A stretch of DNA of 64,000 nt from Mesorhizobium qingshengii (GCF_027563465.1 NZ_JAPFQA010000002.1:1-64000); one strand, 5' to 3'; counted from the stretch's first letter, positions 18,298-30,140 are shown. Notes: generated by a model from the letters alone, not told the origin. A program made the numbers and translations.

Positions 18298-19674
18298 TCA
18301 ACGATGGCGAGGCGTGACCTGCATTGGCAGGCCGCCTTGCGGCTGCGTGGTCAGTTTCTGCACCGGCCAGGGCTTGGTCTCGGCCGTCGTGTCGAAGCGG
18401 AAGCGCGACAGCATGATGGCGAGCGCGATGATCGCCTCCTGCATGGCGAAGCTGGCGCCGATGCAGACGCGCGGGCCCGCGCCGAACGGTAGATACTGGA
18501 AGCGGTCGATCTTTTCACGGTTTCCCGGGTGGAAGCGTTCCGGCAGGAAGGCGTCGGGCCTGTCCCAAAGCTTCCGGTGGCGATGGACGACCCACGGCAT
18601 CACCAGCACGGCCGCGTGCTTCGGGATGTAAAGATCCTTCCACATCTCCGGCACGATCGGCTCGCGGTTGATCGATGGCGCCGGCGGATAGAGCCTGAGC
18701 GCCTCGTCGAAAGCGGCGCGGGTCAACGGCATGGCGTCCAGCCACTTCGTCGGATCGGGCTCGCGCGCCAGCACCTGGTCGATCTCCCGCTCGATCCTGT
18801 CGCGCTCCCATGGTGATTCCGCGAGACAATAGAGCGTCCAGCCGAGTGCGCGCGCCGTCGTCTCATGGCCGGCGCCGATGAAGGTGATGATGTTGTCCTC
18901 GACCTCGGCCCGCGTCAGTCCTTCCGGCCCTTCCGCCTTGAGCAGCAGCGTCAGGAAATCCTGCGGCACGCCATCGGGATCGCGCTTGAATTTGTCTTCG
19001 CGCATCTTGACCGTGTCCGTCACGATCTTGCGGAAATAGGCCATGGTCTTGCGGCCACGGATGCGGGTCAGGCGTGGCAGCCAGTCGGGGGCACGCAACA
19101 GGTCGAGCGGATCGACGCGGCCCATCGTCTCGAACAGGCGGTCGATTTCATTCGCAAAACTGCCAGGCTCGCCAGCGATCTCGCCCGAGAACAGCGTCTC
19201 GGCCAGAATGTCGTAGGTGAGCAGGGTCATGTCATGGGCGATGTCGGACGTGCCGCCCTCTTCGTAGCGGGTGACGAACTCCTGCGTGCGCCTGAGCATC
19301 GGCTGGGCAAAGCCGAAAATATGGCGCGGCGTGAACACCGGGGCCATCGCCTTGCGCGAACGCCTCCAGACCTCGCCCTCGGCGGTCAGCAGGCCGTCGC
19401 GCAGGATCGGCCGCAGGATCTTCTGGCGCACCGTCGCCATCTTGTAGTTCTTGGCGTTGTCGACCAGCACATGGCGGATGAGGCCGGGATCGTTGGCTAT
19501 GACCAGATGTCCGCCAACGCCATTCACCGATATCCAAGGCTCGTTGTAGGTCGGCTCGCCCCACAGCTCGAGCGGATTGCGATAGACGATGCGGATCATC
19601 TCCAGCGTCGAAGGCGGCGACGTGCGCGGCTTCGGTGCGGGGGGAACGAAGGGGGCGGGCTGGGTGTCCATCAT
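18298..19674 (-). CDS. Cytochrome P450
   Basis: A 458-residue soluble haem-thiolate monooxygenase. The I-helix oxygen-binding motif is FIGAGHETTARAL, the ExxR motif is FDEALRLYPPAPS, the PERF-type segment is FLPERFHPGN, and the haem loop is FGAGPRVCIG with the axial Cys at residue 404. Together these are a complete catalytic set. No N-terminal membrane anchor is seen, so it should use soluble redox partners; no ferredoxin or reductase gene is next to it, although an FMN reductase is divergent at 19883. Start ATG 19674 follows GGAG; a second ATG comes immediately after. The substrate cannot be read from the sequence. Confidence 0.95.
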   Translation of the reverse strand: MMDTQPAPFVPPAPKPRTSPPSTLEMIRIVYRNPLELWGEPTYNEPWISVNGVGGHLVIANDPGLIRHVLVDNAKNYKMATVRQKILRPILRDGLLTAEGEVWRRSRKAMAPVFTPRHIFGFAQPMLRRTQEFVTRYEEGGTSDIAHDMTLLTYDILAETLFSGEIAGEPGSFANEIDRLFETMGRVDPLDLLRAPDWLPRLTRIRGRKTMAYFRKIVTDTVKMREDKFKRDPDGVPQDFLTLLLKAEGPEGLTRAEVEDNIITFIGAGHETTARALGWTLYCLAESPWERDRIEREIDQVLAREPDPTKWLDAMPLTRAAFDEALRLYPPAPSINREPIVPEMWKDLYIPKHAAVLVMPWVVHRHRKLWDRPDAFLPERFHPGNREKIDRFQYLPFGAGPRVCIGASFAMQEAIIALAIMLSRFRFDTTAETKPWPVQKLTTQPQGGLPMQVTPRHR

Positions 19675-19882
19675 GTGCTCCGCTGATACATCAATGTAGT
19701 GGCTGGCAATCCAGGCGTCCATGTGGCCGAACAGCAATGCTCAAGCCGCGCGACCGGGACGTCGCGGCAGACAGCCTGTTCATCCGATCGTGACCGCCGC
19801 GCGCAAGGTCCCGCCTTGTCCACCCGGACGCTGTGCCGTAGTGACAGTCACCAACAGATACCGCCAAACGAAGGAGCCGACC

Positions 19883-20452
19883 TTGAAGCACCAGCTGAAC
19901 ATCATCATCGGCAGCACGCGGCCCGGCCGCGCCGGACCGGTATTTGCGCAGTGGCTGGAGACATTCGCGCGCGAGCACGGGAAATTCGAGCCGGTGCTGA
20001 CCGACATCGCCGCGTTCAACCTGCCGGTGCTGGACGAACCGCATCACCCGAGGCTCGGCAACTACCAGAACGATCATACCAAGGCCTGGTCGAAGGCGAT
20101 CGATGCCGCCGACGCCTTTGTGTTCGTGGCGCCGGAATACAATTATTTCGCCGCTCCGGCGATCGTCAACGCCGTCGACTATCTCGCGCGCGAGTGGAAA
20201 TACAAACCCGCCGCCATCCTCAGCTATGGCGGCGTCTCCGGCGGCCTGCGCGCGGCGCAAGCGGTCAAGCCGCTGCTGACTTCGGTCGGCATCATGCCGA
20301 TCCCCGAGGGCGTTTCGTTGCCGCTCTATCAGAAACTGCTCGAGAACGACGGCTCTTTCCGGCCCAGCGAACATGTGCAGAGCGGAGCTAAAGCCATGCT
20401 GGACGAGCTGTTGCGCTGGAGCGAGGCGTTGAAGCCGATGCGCGCCTCCTGA
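19883..20452 (+). CDS. NAD(P)H-dependent FMN reductase
   Basis: A 189-residue flavodoxin-like protein. The FMN phosphate loop IIIGSTRPGRAGP is at residues 6-18 and the family signature PEYNYFAAPAIVNAVDYL is in the middle, followed by LSYGGVSGGLRAA. These enzymes pass electrons from NAD(P)H to flavins, quinones or chromate. The start is a TTG at 19883, chosen because a full AAGGAG sits six bases upstream and it gives the conserved N-terminus MKHQLNIIIGSTRPGR; no ATG is available there. It is divergent from the P450 gene with about 208 bases between, so it could supply reduced flavin, but pairing is speculative. Confidence 0.9.
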   Translation: MKHQLNIIIGSTRPGRAGPVFAQWLETFAREHGKFEPVLTDIAAFNLPVLDEPHHPRLGNYQNDHTKAWSKAIDAADAFVFVAPEYNYFAAPAIVNAVDYLAREWKYKPAAILSYGGVSGGLRAAQAVKPLLTSVGIMPIPEGVSLPLYQKLLENDGSFRPSEHVQSGAKAMLDELLRWSEALKPMRAS

Positions 20453-20543
20453 ACGAGCCGGTTTTCGGCCAAAAAGCCCGGCTTGCTCATGCCATAAAGA
20501 GGTGGAATGTTCGCGCAAATGAACGAGCCGGGGGCGGTTCGAC

Positions 20544-23162
20544 TTGCGCTTGCTGTTTGCCTTGCTGCTGATCTTGTCGGCGACCGCCACTGCGATGGCG
20601 GAGCGGCGCGTGGCGCTGGTGATTGCCGATGACGACTACCGCCTGGTCCGGCAGCTCGCCAATCCCGTTCATGACGGCGAGGCCATGGAAGCGGCGCTGA
20701 AGAAGCTCGGTTTCGAGGTCGTTCTCGAAACCAACCGCGATCTCAGGCGCATGCGGCGAGCGCTCGACGATTTTCGCCAGGACGCCAAAGGGGCAGACGT
20801 GGCGCTGCTCTATTTCTCCGGCCACGGCGTCGAAATCTCTGGCGACAACCGGCTGCTGCCGATCGATGCCGATGCCTCTTCGCTCGATGCGCTGGAAAAG
20901 ACCAGCCTGCCGCTGGAGGAGGTGCGCGACGCGGTTGCCGCCACCGCCAAGGTCGGGCTGATCGTGCTCGACGCCTGCCGCAGCGATCCGTTCTCGGGCA
21001 CGGCGAGCGAAGGGCGTGGCGCGACATCACTGGCCAAGGATGTCGCGGAGAAGGTCCGGCCGGGCCTCGGCCGCATTGGCCGCGCCGAGAACATCCTGTT
21101 CGCCTTTTCAGCGGCACCCGGCGAAACAGCCGCCGACGGAACCGGCCAGAACTCGCCATTCACGACGGCGCTGGTCAAATATCTCGGCACCGACGGCCTC
21201 GAGATCCGTTCGGTCCTGACCTTGGTCCAGCAGGAGGTCTATGACCTTTCGCGTGGAAAGCAGCTGCCCTATGTCGAGAGCGGCCTGCCGAAACTGTTCT
21301 TTGCCGCTTCGGCCAAGGAATCGTTGCCGGAGCGCGAGCGCCTGCTGCTCGCCATGGCCGATGTGACGCCGGAAATGCGCGGCGAAGTCGAACAGATCGC
21401 CAGCGATGCCGACATGCCGCTGGCGCCACTCTATGGCGCGCTGATCAGTTCAGATGCCAGCCATTTGTCGGCCGACAGCCTGAATGCCAGGCTGCGCGAA
21501 GCGGCCGACGCCTTCGTCAAGGTGCGCAGCGAAATGAAAACGCTCGCCTCCGATGACCCACAAGTCACGGAACTGCGCCGGCAGGCCGAGGAGCAGCTTT
21601 CGCTCGGCGCCTTCGATGGCGCGCGTGCGATCCTCGCCAGGGCGGCCGACATCGACAATGTTTCGCGCAATGCCTTGAAGGCCAACTTCGTCAGTCGCAC
21701 GCTGTCCGAAGCCGCGACGCGTTTTCTTTCCGGCGGCGCGGCACGCGCCGACCTCGACTACGCCACCGCCATCAAGGACTATGAATCGGTGCTGGCCCTC
21801 TACGGCGAAGCCGGGCAAACCTCGCTGGCGTTGGACGACGCCGACCGTCAGATCCGCACGCTGGATGAGCTCGGCAAGCTCTACACCCTTGTCGGCAACA
21901 CCGATGCGGCAGGCCGTGCCTTTGCGGCGCTGGTGTCCAATCTCGAGCTGCGTTCGGGCCGCGAAACCGATCCGAGCGTCAAGCGCGATTTCGCGGTCAG
22001 CCACATCAAGCTCGGCAACATCCGGCTGGCGCAAGGCGATCTGCCGGCCGCGCTGGAAGGCTACCAGGCGGCGAAGGCGATCTTGCGGGACCTGACCGCG
22101 GCCCGCCCGGACAAGCTGCCCTGGTTCGGCGATCTGGCCATGGCCGACGACAAGATCGGCAATGTGCTGGTGACGCAGGGCGATCTGGCTGGTGCCGCGC
22201 AGGTCTACCAGGAAAGCCTGTCCATCAAGAAGCAGCTTGCCGACAGCGAGCCGGACCGCGCCGAGCCGCAGCGCGATCTGACCATCAGCTATGACGAGAT
22301 CGGCGACCTTGCCCATGTCATGGGCCAGTTGGACAACGCCCAGGTGGCGTATGAGGAGAGCCTGAAGGTCCGCCTGGCGCTGGCCGGCAAGAAACCGCAG
22401 GATGCCGAGCGGCAGCGCGATGTCTCGGTCAGCCATCAGACGATCGGCGATCTCAAGCGCGAGCGCGGCGATGCGGCGGGGGCGCTCGCGGCCTACCATG
22501 CGAGCCAGGCGATCGTCGAACAACTGGTGAGCCGCGACCCTGACAATACCGAGCTGAAGCGCGACCTGTCGGTCGGCAACGCCAAGATCGGAAATGCGCT
22601 GAGCGATCAGGAGGACTGGCCGGCGGCGCTCGCCGCCTATCAGGACGCCCTCTCGACAGCCCGCGTGCTGGCGGCCAGTGACCCGAACAACACCGACTGG
22701 CAACGCGACCTTTCCGTCTGCCTTGAAAAGGTCGCCGGGGTTCTGGCCACACAGGGCGACCAGAAAGGCGCGCTGAAAGCCTATATGAACAGTTTCGTCA
22801 TCGCCGACCGGCTGGCCAAGCTTGATCCGGGCAATGCCGACTGGCAACGCGACCTGTCGATCACGCTGTCCGAAATCGGCATGCTCAAAGTCAAGCAGCG
22901 CGACATCAAGGGGGCGCGGCAGGCATTCCAGGACAGTCTCGCCATCCGCCAGCAGCTTGCCCAGTCCGACCCGGACAATGCCACCTGGCAGCGCGACCTG
23001 GTGGTTGCCATGGTCGATTACGCCCAGGTCGCCAAGAACCCCAAGGCAGTGCTTTCCCAGGCGCTCGACATGACGCAGGAGCTCGACCGCAGCGGGCGGC
23101 TGGCACCGCGATACAAGTTCATGATCAAGTTTCTCGAGGACCGGCTGGCCAAGGTGAAATAA
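20544..23162 (+). CDS. Exported caspase-like (C14/orthocaspase) protein with TPR-like repeats
   Basis: The product is 872 residues. A signal peptide (residues 1-19, ending AMA) directs export. Residues 20-255 are a caspase p20-type domain: RVALVIADDDY, NPVHDGEAMEAALKKLGFEV, the catalytic His94 in YFSGHGVEISG and catalytic Cys145 in VLDACRSDPF, so both catalytic residues are present. Residues 480 onward contain seven exact 48-residue repeats with QRDLSV..IG..L..QGD..GAL.AY, related to TPRs, plus a partial eighth. The start is TTG at 20544, since it gives the signal peptide directly. It should act in the periplasm as a peptidase or scaffold; target unknown. No neighbour suggests a partner. Confidence 0.88.
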   Translation: MRLLFALLLILSATATAMAERRVALVIADDDYRLVRQLANPVHDGEAMEAALKKLGFEVVLETNRDLRRMRRALDDFRQDAKGADVALLYFSGHGVEISGDNRLLPIDADASSLDALEKTSLPLEEVRDAVAATAKVGLIVLDACRSDPFSGTASEGRGATSLAKDVAEKVRPGLGRIGRAENILFAFSAAPGETAADGTGQNSPFTTALVKYLGTDGLEIRSVLTLVQQEVYDLSRGKQLPYVESGLPKLFFAASAKESLPERERLLLAMADVTPEMRGEVEQIASDADMPLAPLYGALISSDASHLSADSLNARLREAADAFVKVRSEMKTLASDDPQVTELRRQAEEQLSLGAFDGARAILARAADIDNVSRNALKANFVSRTLSEAATRFLSGGAARADLDYATAIKDYESVLALYGEAGQTSLALDDADRQIRTLDELGKLYTLVGNTDAAGRAFAALVSNLELRSGRETDPSVKRDFAVSHIKLGNIRLAQGDLPAALEGYQAAKAILRDLTAARPDKLPWFGDLAMADDKIGNVLVTQGDLAGAAQVYQESLSIKKQLADSEPDRAEPQRDLTISYDEIGDLAHVMGQLDNAQVAYEESLKVRLALAGKKPQDAERQRDVSVSHQTIGDLKRERGDAAGALAAYHASQAIVEQLVSRDPDNTELKRDLSVGNAKIGNALSDQEDWPAALAAYQDALSTARVLAASDPNNTDWQRDLSVCLEKVAGVLATQGDQKGALKAYMNSFVIADRLAKLDPGNADWQRDLSITLSEIGMLKVKQRDIKGARQAFQDSLAIRQQLAQSDPDNATWQRDLVVAMVDYAQVAKNPKAVLSQALDMTQELDRSGRLAPRYKFMIKFLEDRLAKVK
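21981..22988 (+). repeat. Seven tandem 144-bp units in the caspase-like gene
   Basis: Units begin at 21981, 22125, 22269, 22413, 22557, 22701 and 22845, each encoding 48 residues starting (Q/K)RD or FGD and ending with a P-x-x-x-x-W/L/R type segment. A partial eighth begins at 22989. Spacing is exactly 144 bases with no indels. Protein similarity is clear but the DNA copies have diverged, so this is an old duplication rather than a recent expansion. Confidence 0.85.
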
Positions 23163-23220
23163 GGCCTGGTGGGAGCCGGGCATGGACAGCCGGCTCATTC
23201 CCCTGGAAATGGCTGCAAAC

Positions 23221-23250
23221 CTTGGAAAAACCGCCTTTAGCGCCTATATC
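23221..23250 (+). promoter_or_regulatory. Candidate housekeeping promoter of gyrB
   Basis: CTTGGA (-35) and CTATAT (-10) with about 16-17 bases between match the alphaproteobacterial pattern CTTGAC-N17-CTATAT. It lies about 75 bases upstream of the gyrB ATG, with no other gene between. Confidence 0.55.
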
Positions 23251-23260
23251 TAGCCGATAG

Positions 23261-25795
<2,535 letters not shown>

Positions 25796-25804
25796 TCTCT
25801 GGTG

Positions 25805-25826
25805 TTGGCGCGCCGCGGCGCGCCAA
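25805..25826. terminator. Perfect 22-bp palindrome after gyrB
   Basis: TTGGCGCGCC-GC-GGCGCGCCAA begins ten bases after the gyrB stop codon. It would form a very stable hairpin at the message end. The following bases are TTGTTCC rather than a clean T-run, so it may end transcription weakly or protect the 3' end. Confidence 0.6.
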
Positions 25827-25929
25827 TTGTTCCACCCTGGCAAACAAAATCATTTTATAACCCGCCGGAACAGAAGTCTCCTCGGGACATTGTGACAACA
25901 TCGATCACAATTTCTCACAGGAGGCTTTC

Positions 25930-26007
25930 ATGGGACGCGGCATTTTGCTCTGGTTGCTCGGAATTCCGATTCCAATCATCATTCTCATCATGCTCTTCGT
26001 ACGGTAG
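25930..26007 (+). CDS. 25-residue single-span membrane peptide
   Basis: The reading frame ATG 25930 to TAG 26005-26007 encodes 25 residues, MGRGILLWLLGIPIPIIILI then MLFVR, essentially one hydrophobic span with a Pro-x-Pro kink and basic ends. A perfect AGGAGG lies seven bases before the ATG, which is strong evidence that it is translated. Very similar short peptides beginning MGRGILLWLLGIPIPIIILI occur in rhizobia, from memory. It is followed nine bases later by a polytopic membrane protein gene, so the two are probably co-transcribed and may interact in the inner membrane. Function unknown. Confidence 0.8.
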   Translation: MGRGILLWLLGIPIPIIILIMLFVR

Positions 26008-26016
26008 GGGGCATTG

Positions 26017-26934
26017 ATGCAGTCCATCCTATCGGCGGTCGACGTATCCGCTTCAACAGAATCCTCCGCCACGGCCGTCAGTTGGGGACCGATCATCGCC
26101 GGCGCCTTCGCGGCATCGACCTTGACCTTCATCCTCATGCTGCTCGGCTCCGGGCTTGGGCTGAGCATGGTTTCACCATGGTCGGGCTCGGGCGCTTCGG
26201 TCACCACCTTCGCGGTTTCCACCGCCATCTGGCTCGTCATCGTGCAATGGCTGTCCTCCGGTGTCGGCGGCTACCTTGCGGGGCGCCTGCGCACCAAATG
26301 GGTCGGCATCCACACCGACGAGGTCTATTTCCGTGACACCGCCCACGGCTTCCTCGCCTGGGCACTGGCCACCCTGCTCGTCGTCGGCGTGCTTGGTTCG
26401 GCCCTGTCCGCCGCAGTTGGTTCAGGCGTCCAGGCGGTCTCCACCGTGGCTTCTGGCGCGGCGCTGGGCGCTTCGGCCGGTGCATCGGCCAATGCCGGCG
26501 GCGCACCGACCGACAATGCGACCTCCTACCTAGTGGATTCGCTGTTTCGTCCGGCCGATCCGAGCAAGCTCGCGGCCGCCAGTCCAGACGGCGATGCCGC
26601 CGCCGTCGGGCAGGCCTCGCGCATCCTGATCGCCAGTGCAGCCGCAGGCGAAATCCCGGCCGACGACAAGACCTATCTGTCGCAACTGGTCGCCGCCCGC
26701 ACCGGTCTTTCCGAAGCCGATGCCAAGGCACGGGTCGATGCGCTGGTTGCCAAGGTCCAGGATGCCAAGGTCAAGGCCAAGCAGGCAGCCGATACCGCCA
26801 GGAAGGGCGGTGCGACCTTTGCACTGCTTGGCGCCTTGTCGCTGGTCATCGGGGCTTTCATTGCAAGCGCTGCCGCGGCCCTCGGCGGCAGGCAGCGCGA
26901 TGACGAGGAAGCGCTTTTCATCAGCAGCCGCTGA
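26017..26934 (+). CDS. Polytopic membrane protein, hypothetical
   Basis: A 305-residue protein with hydrophobic segments at about 25-55, 65-90, 110-140 and 270-292. A Gly/Ala-rich periplasmic or cytosolic stretch (about 140-260) includes LVAARTGLSEADAKARVDAL and a Lys/Ala-rich coil (KVQDAKVKAKQAADTARK) that might form a coiled coil. It ends with RQRDDEEALFISSR. No catalytic motif is visible and no named family is recognised. The start is ATG 26017; TTG 26014 is also in frame and GGGGG precedes both. It follows the 25-residue peptide gene by nine bases and ends at a bidirectional terminator. Confidence 0.8.
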   Translation: MQSILSAVDVSASTESSATAVSWGPIIAGAFAASTLTFILMLLGSGLGLSMVSPWSGSGASVTTFAVSTAIWLVIVQWLSSGVGGYLAGRLRTKWVGIHTDEVYFRDTAHGFLAWALATLLVVGVLGSALSAAVGSGVQAVSTVASGAALGASAGASANAGGAPTDNATSYLVDSLFRPADPSKLAAASPDGDAAAVGQASRILIASAAAGEIPADDKTYLSQLVAARTGLSEADAKARVDALVAKVQDAKVKAKQAADTARKGGATFALLGALSLVIGAFIASAAAALGGRQRDDEEALFISSR

Positions 26935-26957
26935 ACCTGCCACGCCCTTGAAAACGC

Positions 26958-26985
26958 AAAAGCCCGGCCTCGCGGCCGGGCTTTT
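26958..26985. terminator. Bidirectional rho-independent terminator
   Basis: AAAAGCCCGGCC-TCGC-GGCCGGGCTTTT is a perfect stem with an A-run on one side and a T-run on the other. It lies between the convergent membrane-protein gene (plus) and pntB (minus) and would serve both. Confidence 0.92.
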
Positions 26986-27012
26986 GTTTGGTTCAATCTC
27001 GCTGTCGCCGGA

Positions 27013-28410
27013 TCAGTGATCCATGGCCTTGACGATTTCCTCGGTCATCTTCTTGGCGTCGCCGAGCAGCATCATGGTGCCGTCCTTGTAGAACAGAGTG
27101 TTGTCGATGCCGGCATAGCCGGAGCCGAGCGAGCGCTTGACGAACAGGCAGGTGCGCGCCTTGTCGACGTCAAGGATCGGCATGCCGTAGATCGGCGACG
27201 ACTTGTCGTCACGGGCCGAAGGGTTGGTGACGTCGTTGGCACCGATGACATAGGCGACGTCGGCCTGCGCGAACTCCGAGTTGATGTCCTCGAGTTCGAA
27301 CACCTCGTCATAGGGCACATTGGCTTCGGCAAGCAGCACGTTCATGTGACCGGGCATGCGGCCTGCCACAGGATGGATGGCGTATTTGACGTCGACGCCG
27401 TTGGCCTTGAGCTTGTCGGCCATCTCACGCAGCGCGTGCTGCGCCTGGGCAACCGCCATGCCGTAGCCGGGCACGATGATGACCTTCTGCGCGTTCATCA
27501 TCAGGTAGGCCGCATCGTCGGCCGAGCCCTGCTTGACCGTACGCTCGATGCCATCATCGGCCGCTGCCGCCGTCTCGCCGCCGAAGCCGCCAAGGATGAC
27601 CGAGATGAACGAGCGGTTCATGCCTTTGCACATGATGTAGGACAGGATCGCGCCGGACGAGCCGACCAGCGCGCCGGTGATGATCAGCGCCAGATTGCCG
27701 AGCGTGAAGCCCAGCGCCGCCGCCGCCCAGCCGGAATAGGAATTCAGCATCGAGACGACGACCGGCATGTCGGCGCCGCCGATCGGGATGATGAGCAGGA
27801 TGCCGAGCACCAGCGACGCGGCGACGATCAGCCAGAACACCAGTTTCGATTCCGTGGTGACCAGCAGAACGATCAGCACGATCAGCGCGATGCCAAGCGC
27901 GGCGTTGATGAAGTGGCGGCCGCCGATCATGATCGGCTTGCCGGACATGCGGCCATCGAGCTTGAGGAAGGCGATGACCGAGCCGGTAAAGGTGATGGCG
28001 CCGATGGCGACGCCCAGGCTCATCTCGATCAACGCCTGGGCATGGATATCGCCTGCCGTGCCGATGCCAAAGCTTTCCGGCGCATAGATGGCCGCGGCCG
28101 CGACCATGACGGCGGCGAGGCCGACCAGCGAATGGAAGGCGGCGACCAGTTGCGGCATCGAGGTCATGGCGATGCGGCGCGCGGTGATGGCGCCGACGCC
28201 GCCGCCAATGGCAAGACCGAGTACGATCAGGCCGAAGCGGCCGGCCGACGGCGTTGCCAGCGCCAGCGTGGTGGCGATGGCGATGGCCATGCCGATCATG
28301 CCGTACAGATTGCCCTGGCGGCTGGTGGTCGGGTGCGACAGGCCGCGCAGCGCCATGATGAACAGGACGCCGGAAACCAGATAGAGGAAGGACGCGAAGT
28401 TGGCGTTCAT
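27013..28410 (-). CDS. pntB: NAD(P) transhydrogenase subunit beta
   Basis: PntB carries the NADP(H)-binding domain III and much of the membrane channel of the proton-translocating transhydrogenase, which makes NADPH from NADH using the proton gradient. The 465-residue product has about eight to nine membrane helices (residues 1-265) and then the NADP domain: VIIVPGYGMAVAQAQHALRE, KYAIHPVAGRMPGHMNVLLA, YVIGANDVTNPSARDD, GMPILDVDKARTCLFVKRSL and GYAGIDNTLFY, all typical. It is the last gene of pntA1-pntA2-pntB, six bases after pntA2, ending at a shared bidirectional terminator. Confidence 0.98.
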   Translation of the reverse strand: MNANFASFLYLVSGVLFIMALRGLSHPTTSRQGNLYGMIGMAIAIATTLALATPSAGRFGLIVLGLAIGGGVGAITARRIAMTSMPQLVAAFHSLVGLAAVMVAAAAIYAPESFGIGTAGDIHAQALIEMSLGVAIGAITFTGSVIAFLKLDGRMSGKPIMIGGRHFINAALGIALIVLIVLLVTTESKLVFWLIVAASLVLGILLIIPIGGADMPVVVSMLNSYSGWAAAALGFTLGNLALIITGALVGSSGAILSYIMCKGMNRSFISVILGGFGGETAAAADDGIERTVKQGSADDAAYLMMNAQKVIIVPGYGMAVAQAQHALREMADKLKANGVDVKYAIHPVAGRMPGHMNVLLAEANVPYDEVFELEDINSEFAQADVAYVIGANDVTNPSARDDKSSPIYGMPILDVDKARTCLFVKRSLGSGYAGIDNTLFYKDGTMMLLGDAKKMTEEIVKAMDH

Positions 28411-28416
28411 GGCGCT

Positions 28417-28842
28417 CTACTTGTCCTTCTTCTTGTACATGGCCAGCATGCGCTGGGTGACGAGGAAGCCGCCGAAGATGTTGACCGAGACCAGCATCAG
28501 CGCGACGAAGCCGAAGCCGGCGGCGATGCCGGAGGCCGCGATGCCGACAGCGAGCAGCGCGCCAACGACGATGACCGAGGAGATGGCGTTGGTGACCGCC
28601 ATCAGCGGCGTGTGCAGCGCCGGCGTCACCGACCAGACGACATAGTAGCCGACGAAGATCGCCAGCACGAAGATGGCGAAGCGGAACACGAAGGGATCGA
28701 TGGCGCCGCCGGACAGCGCGTGCGCGGCGTCACCCGCCGCCTCGGCGCCACCGGGCGCGGTCGCCATGTTTTGTACCGCCAGCCGAACGGCGGCGGAGGC
28801 CTGGTCGAGCTGGTCGAGGGCTTTCTGGAGGGTCTGATCCAT
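28417..28842 (-). CDS. pntA2: NAD(P) transhydrogenase subunit alpha, membrane part
   Basis: This 141-residue subunit supplies the alpha-side membrane helices (domain II) in organisms where PntA is split in two. Three to four hydrophobic segments occur, with [40 protein letters not shown] characteristic of PntA domain II; cited in full this segment covers about residues 53-92. The N-terminal 45 residues are soluble and Ala-rich. The ATG at 28842 overlaps the pntA1 stop (TGATG); a GTG one codon upstream is also possible. Split alpha subunits are the rule in alphaproteobacteria. Confidence 0.95.
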   Translation of the reverse strand: MDQTLQKALDQLDQASAAVRLAVQNMATAPGGAEAAGDAAHALSGGAIDPFVFRFAIFVLAIFVGYYVVWSVTPALHTPLMAVTNAISSVIVVGALLAVGIAASGIAAGFGFVALMLVSVNIFGGFLVTQRMLAMYKKKDK

Positions 28843-30140
28843 CACGCAATGCCTTTCGACTTGGACGAGGGCGACTTGGGTGCGGCCGGTTTGGATGCGG
28901 CAGATTTCTTGGGCGCGGCTTTCTTCGCGGCAGCAGGTTTGCCCGAAGCGTCGGCGACCATGGTCTTGGCCGGGATCGCGGCGGGCTCGACATGAGGCTG
29001 CTGGTCGGTCTTGGCGAAGGCCGGATGCACGATCTTGCCGCCGTCGGTCAGCATCGTCGCCTTGACCAGATCGTCATCGCGGTTGATGGCAAGCGTCTTG
29101 GTCGTCTTGTCGACCAGTGTCTCGAGGAAAGCGAATAGGTTCTTCGCATAGAGCAGCGAAGCGGATGCCGCGATGCGGCCGGGCACATTGAGATGGCCGA
29201 CGATCTTGACGTTGTTGGCCGTGGTGACGACCTGGCCTGCCACGGCACCCTCGACATTGCCGCCGCGTTCGACCGCAAGGTCGACGAGCACCGAACCCGG
29301 CTTCATCGAAGCGACCATGGCCGCCGACACCAGCTTCGGCGCCGGCCGGCCGGGGATCAGCGCCGTGGTGATGACGATGTCCTGCTTGGCGATATGCTCG
29401 GCGGTCAGCGCCGCCTGCTTGGCCTGGTATTCCTTCGACATTTCCTTGGCGTAGCCGCCGGCTGTCTCGGCGGCCTTGAACTCGTCGTCCTCGACGGCCA
29501 GGAACTTTGCGCCGAGCGAGGCAACCTGTTCCTTGGCGGCGGGACGCACGTCGGTGGCGGTGACGACCGCGCCAAGCCGGCGCGCGGTGGCGATCGCCTG
29601 CAGGCCGGCGACGCCGACGCCCATGATGAAGACCTTTGCCGCCGGCACGGTGCCGGCCGCCGTCATCATCATCGGCAACGCCCGGTCATATTCCGAAGCG
29701 CCGTCGATCACCGCTTGATAGCCGGCAAGATTGGCCTGCGAGGACAGAACGTCCATCGACTGGGCACGGGTGATGCGCGGCATGAATTCCATCGAGAAGG
29801 CGGTGACGCCGGCCCTGGCAAGTGCCGCGACGGCGGCATCATTGCCATAGGGATCCATGATGGCGATGACCGCCGCCCCGGATTTGTAGTTCTTCAGTTC
29901 GGCATCCATCGGCCGGCGCACTTTCAGCACCACGTCGGCCTTGGCGACATCGGAAGCCTTGCCGATCGCGCCCCCCGCCTTGGCGAACTCCTCGTCGGGG
30001 ATGCGCGAGCGTGTGCCGGCTCCGGTTTCGACAACCACGTCGAAGCCAAGCCCGGCCAGCCGCTTCACCGTATCGGGCGAGGCCGCGACGCGTGGCTCGT
30101 TCGCATCGAGCTCACGAGGGATGAAAACCATCTGTCCCAC
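28842..30140 (-). CDS. pntA1: NAD(P) transhydrogenase subunit alpha part 1, NAD-binding
   Basis: The soluble NAD(H)-binding domain I of the proton-translocating transhydrogenase, 432 residues. The alanine-dehydrogenase-like fold is shown by [20 protein letters not shown], the mobile-loop region, [30 protein letters not shown] (the Rossmann nucleotide loop, here spanning about 170-199) and [19 protein letters not shown]. An unusual tail of about 40 residues, rich in Lys, Ala, Pro and Ser, resembling a histone-H1 tail, ends the protein. The start is a GTG at 30140 (ATG 30131 is in frame); AAAGGA lies upstream. Confidence 0.96.
   Translation of the reverse strand: MGQMVFIPRELDANEPRVAASPDTVKRLAGLGFDVVVETGAGTRSRIPDEEFAKAGGAIGKASDVAKADVVLKVRRPMDAELKNYKSGAAVIAIMDPYGNDAAVAALARAGVTAFSMEFMPRITRAQSMDVLSSQANLAGYQAVIDGASEYDRALPMMMTAAGTVPAAKVFIMGVGVAGLQAIATARRLGAVVTATDVRPAAKEQVASLGAKFLAVEDDEFKAAETAGGYAKEMSKEYQAKQAALTAEHIAKQDIVITTALIPGRPAPKLVSAAMVASMKPGSVLVDLAVERGGNVEGAVAGQVVTTANNVKIVGHLNVPGRIAASASLLYAKNLFAFLETLVDKTTKTLAINRDDDLVKATMLTDGGKIVHPAFAKTDQQPHVEPAAIPAKTMVADASGKPAAAKKAAPKKSAASKPAAPKSPSSKSKGIA

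Noticed and set aside
27016..28995. 659-residue plus-strand frame opposite pnt genes
   Set aside because: Asp/Arg/His-rich shadow of pntB, pntA2 and pntA1, with no known motif.
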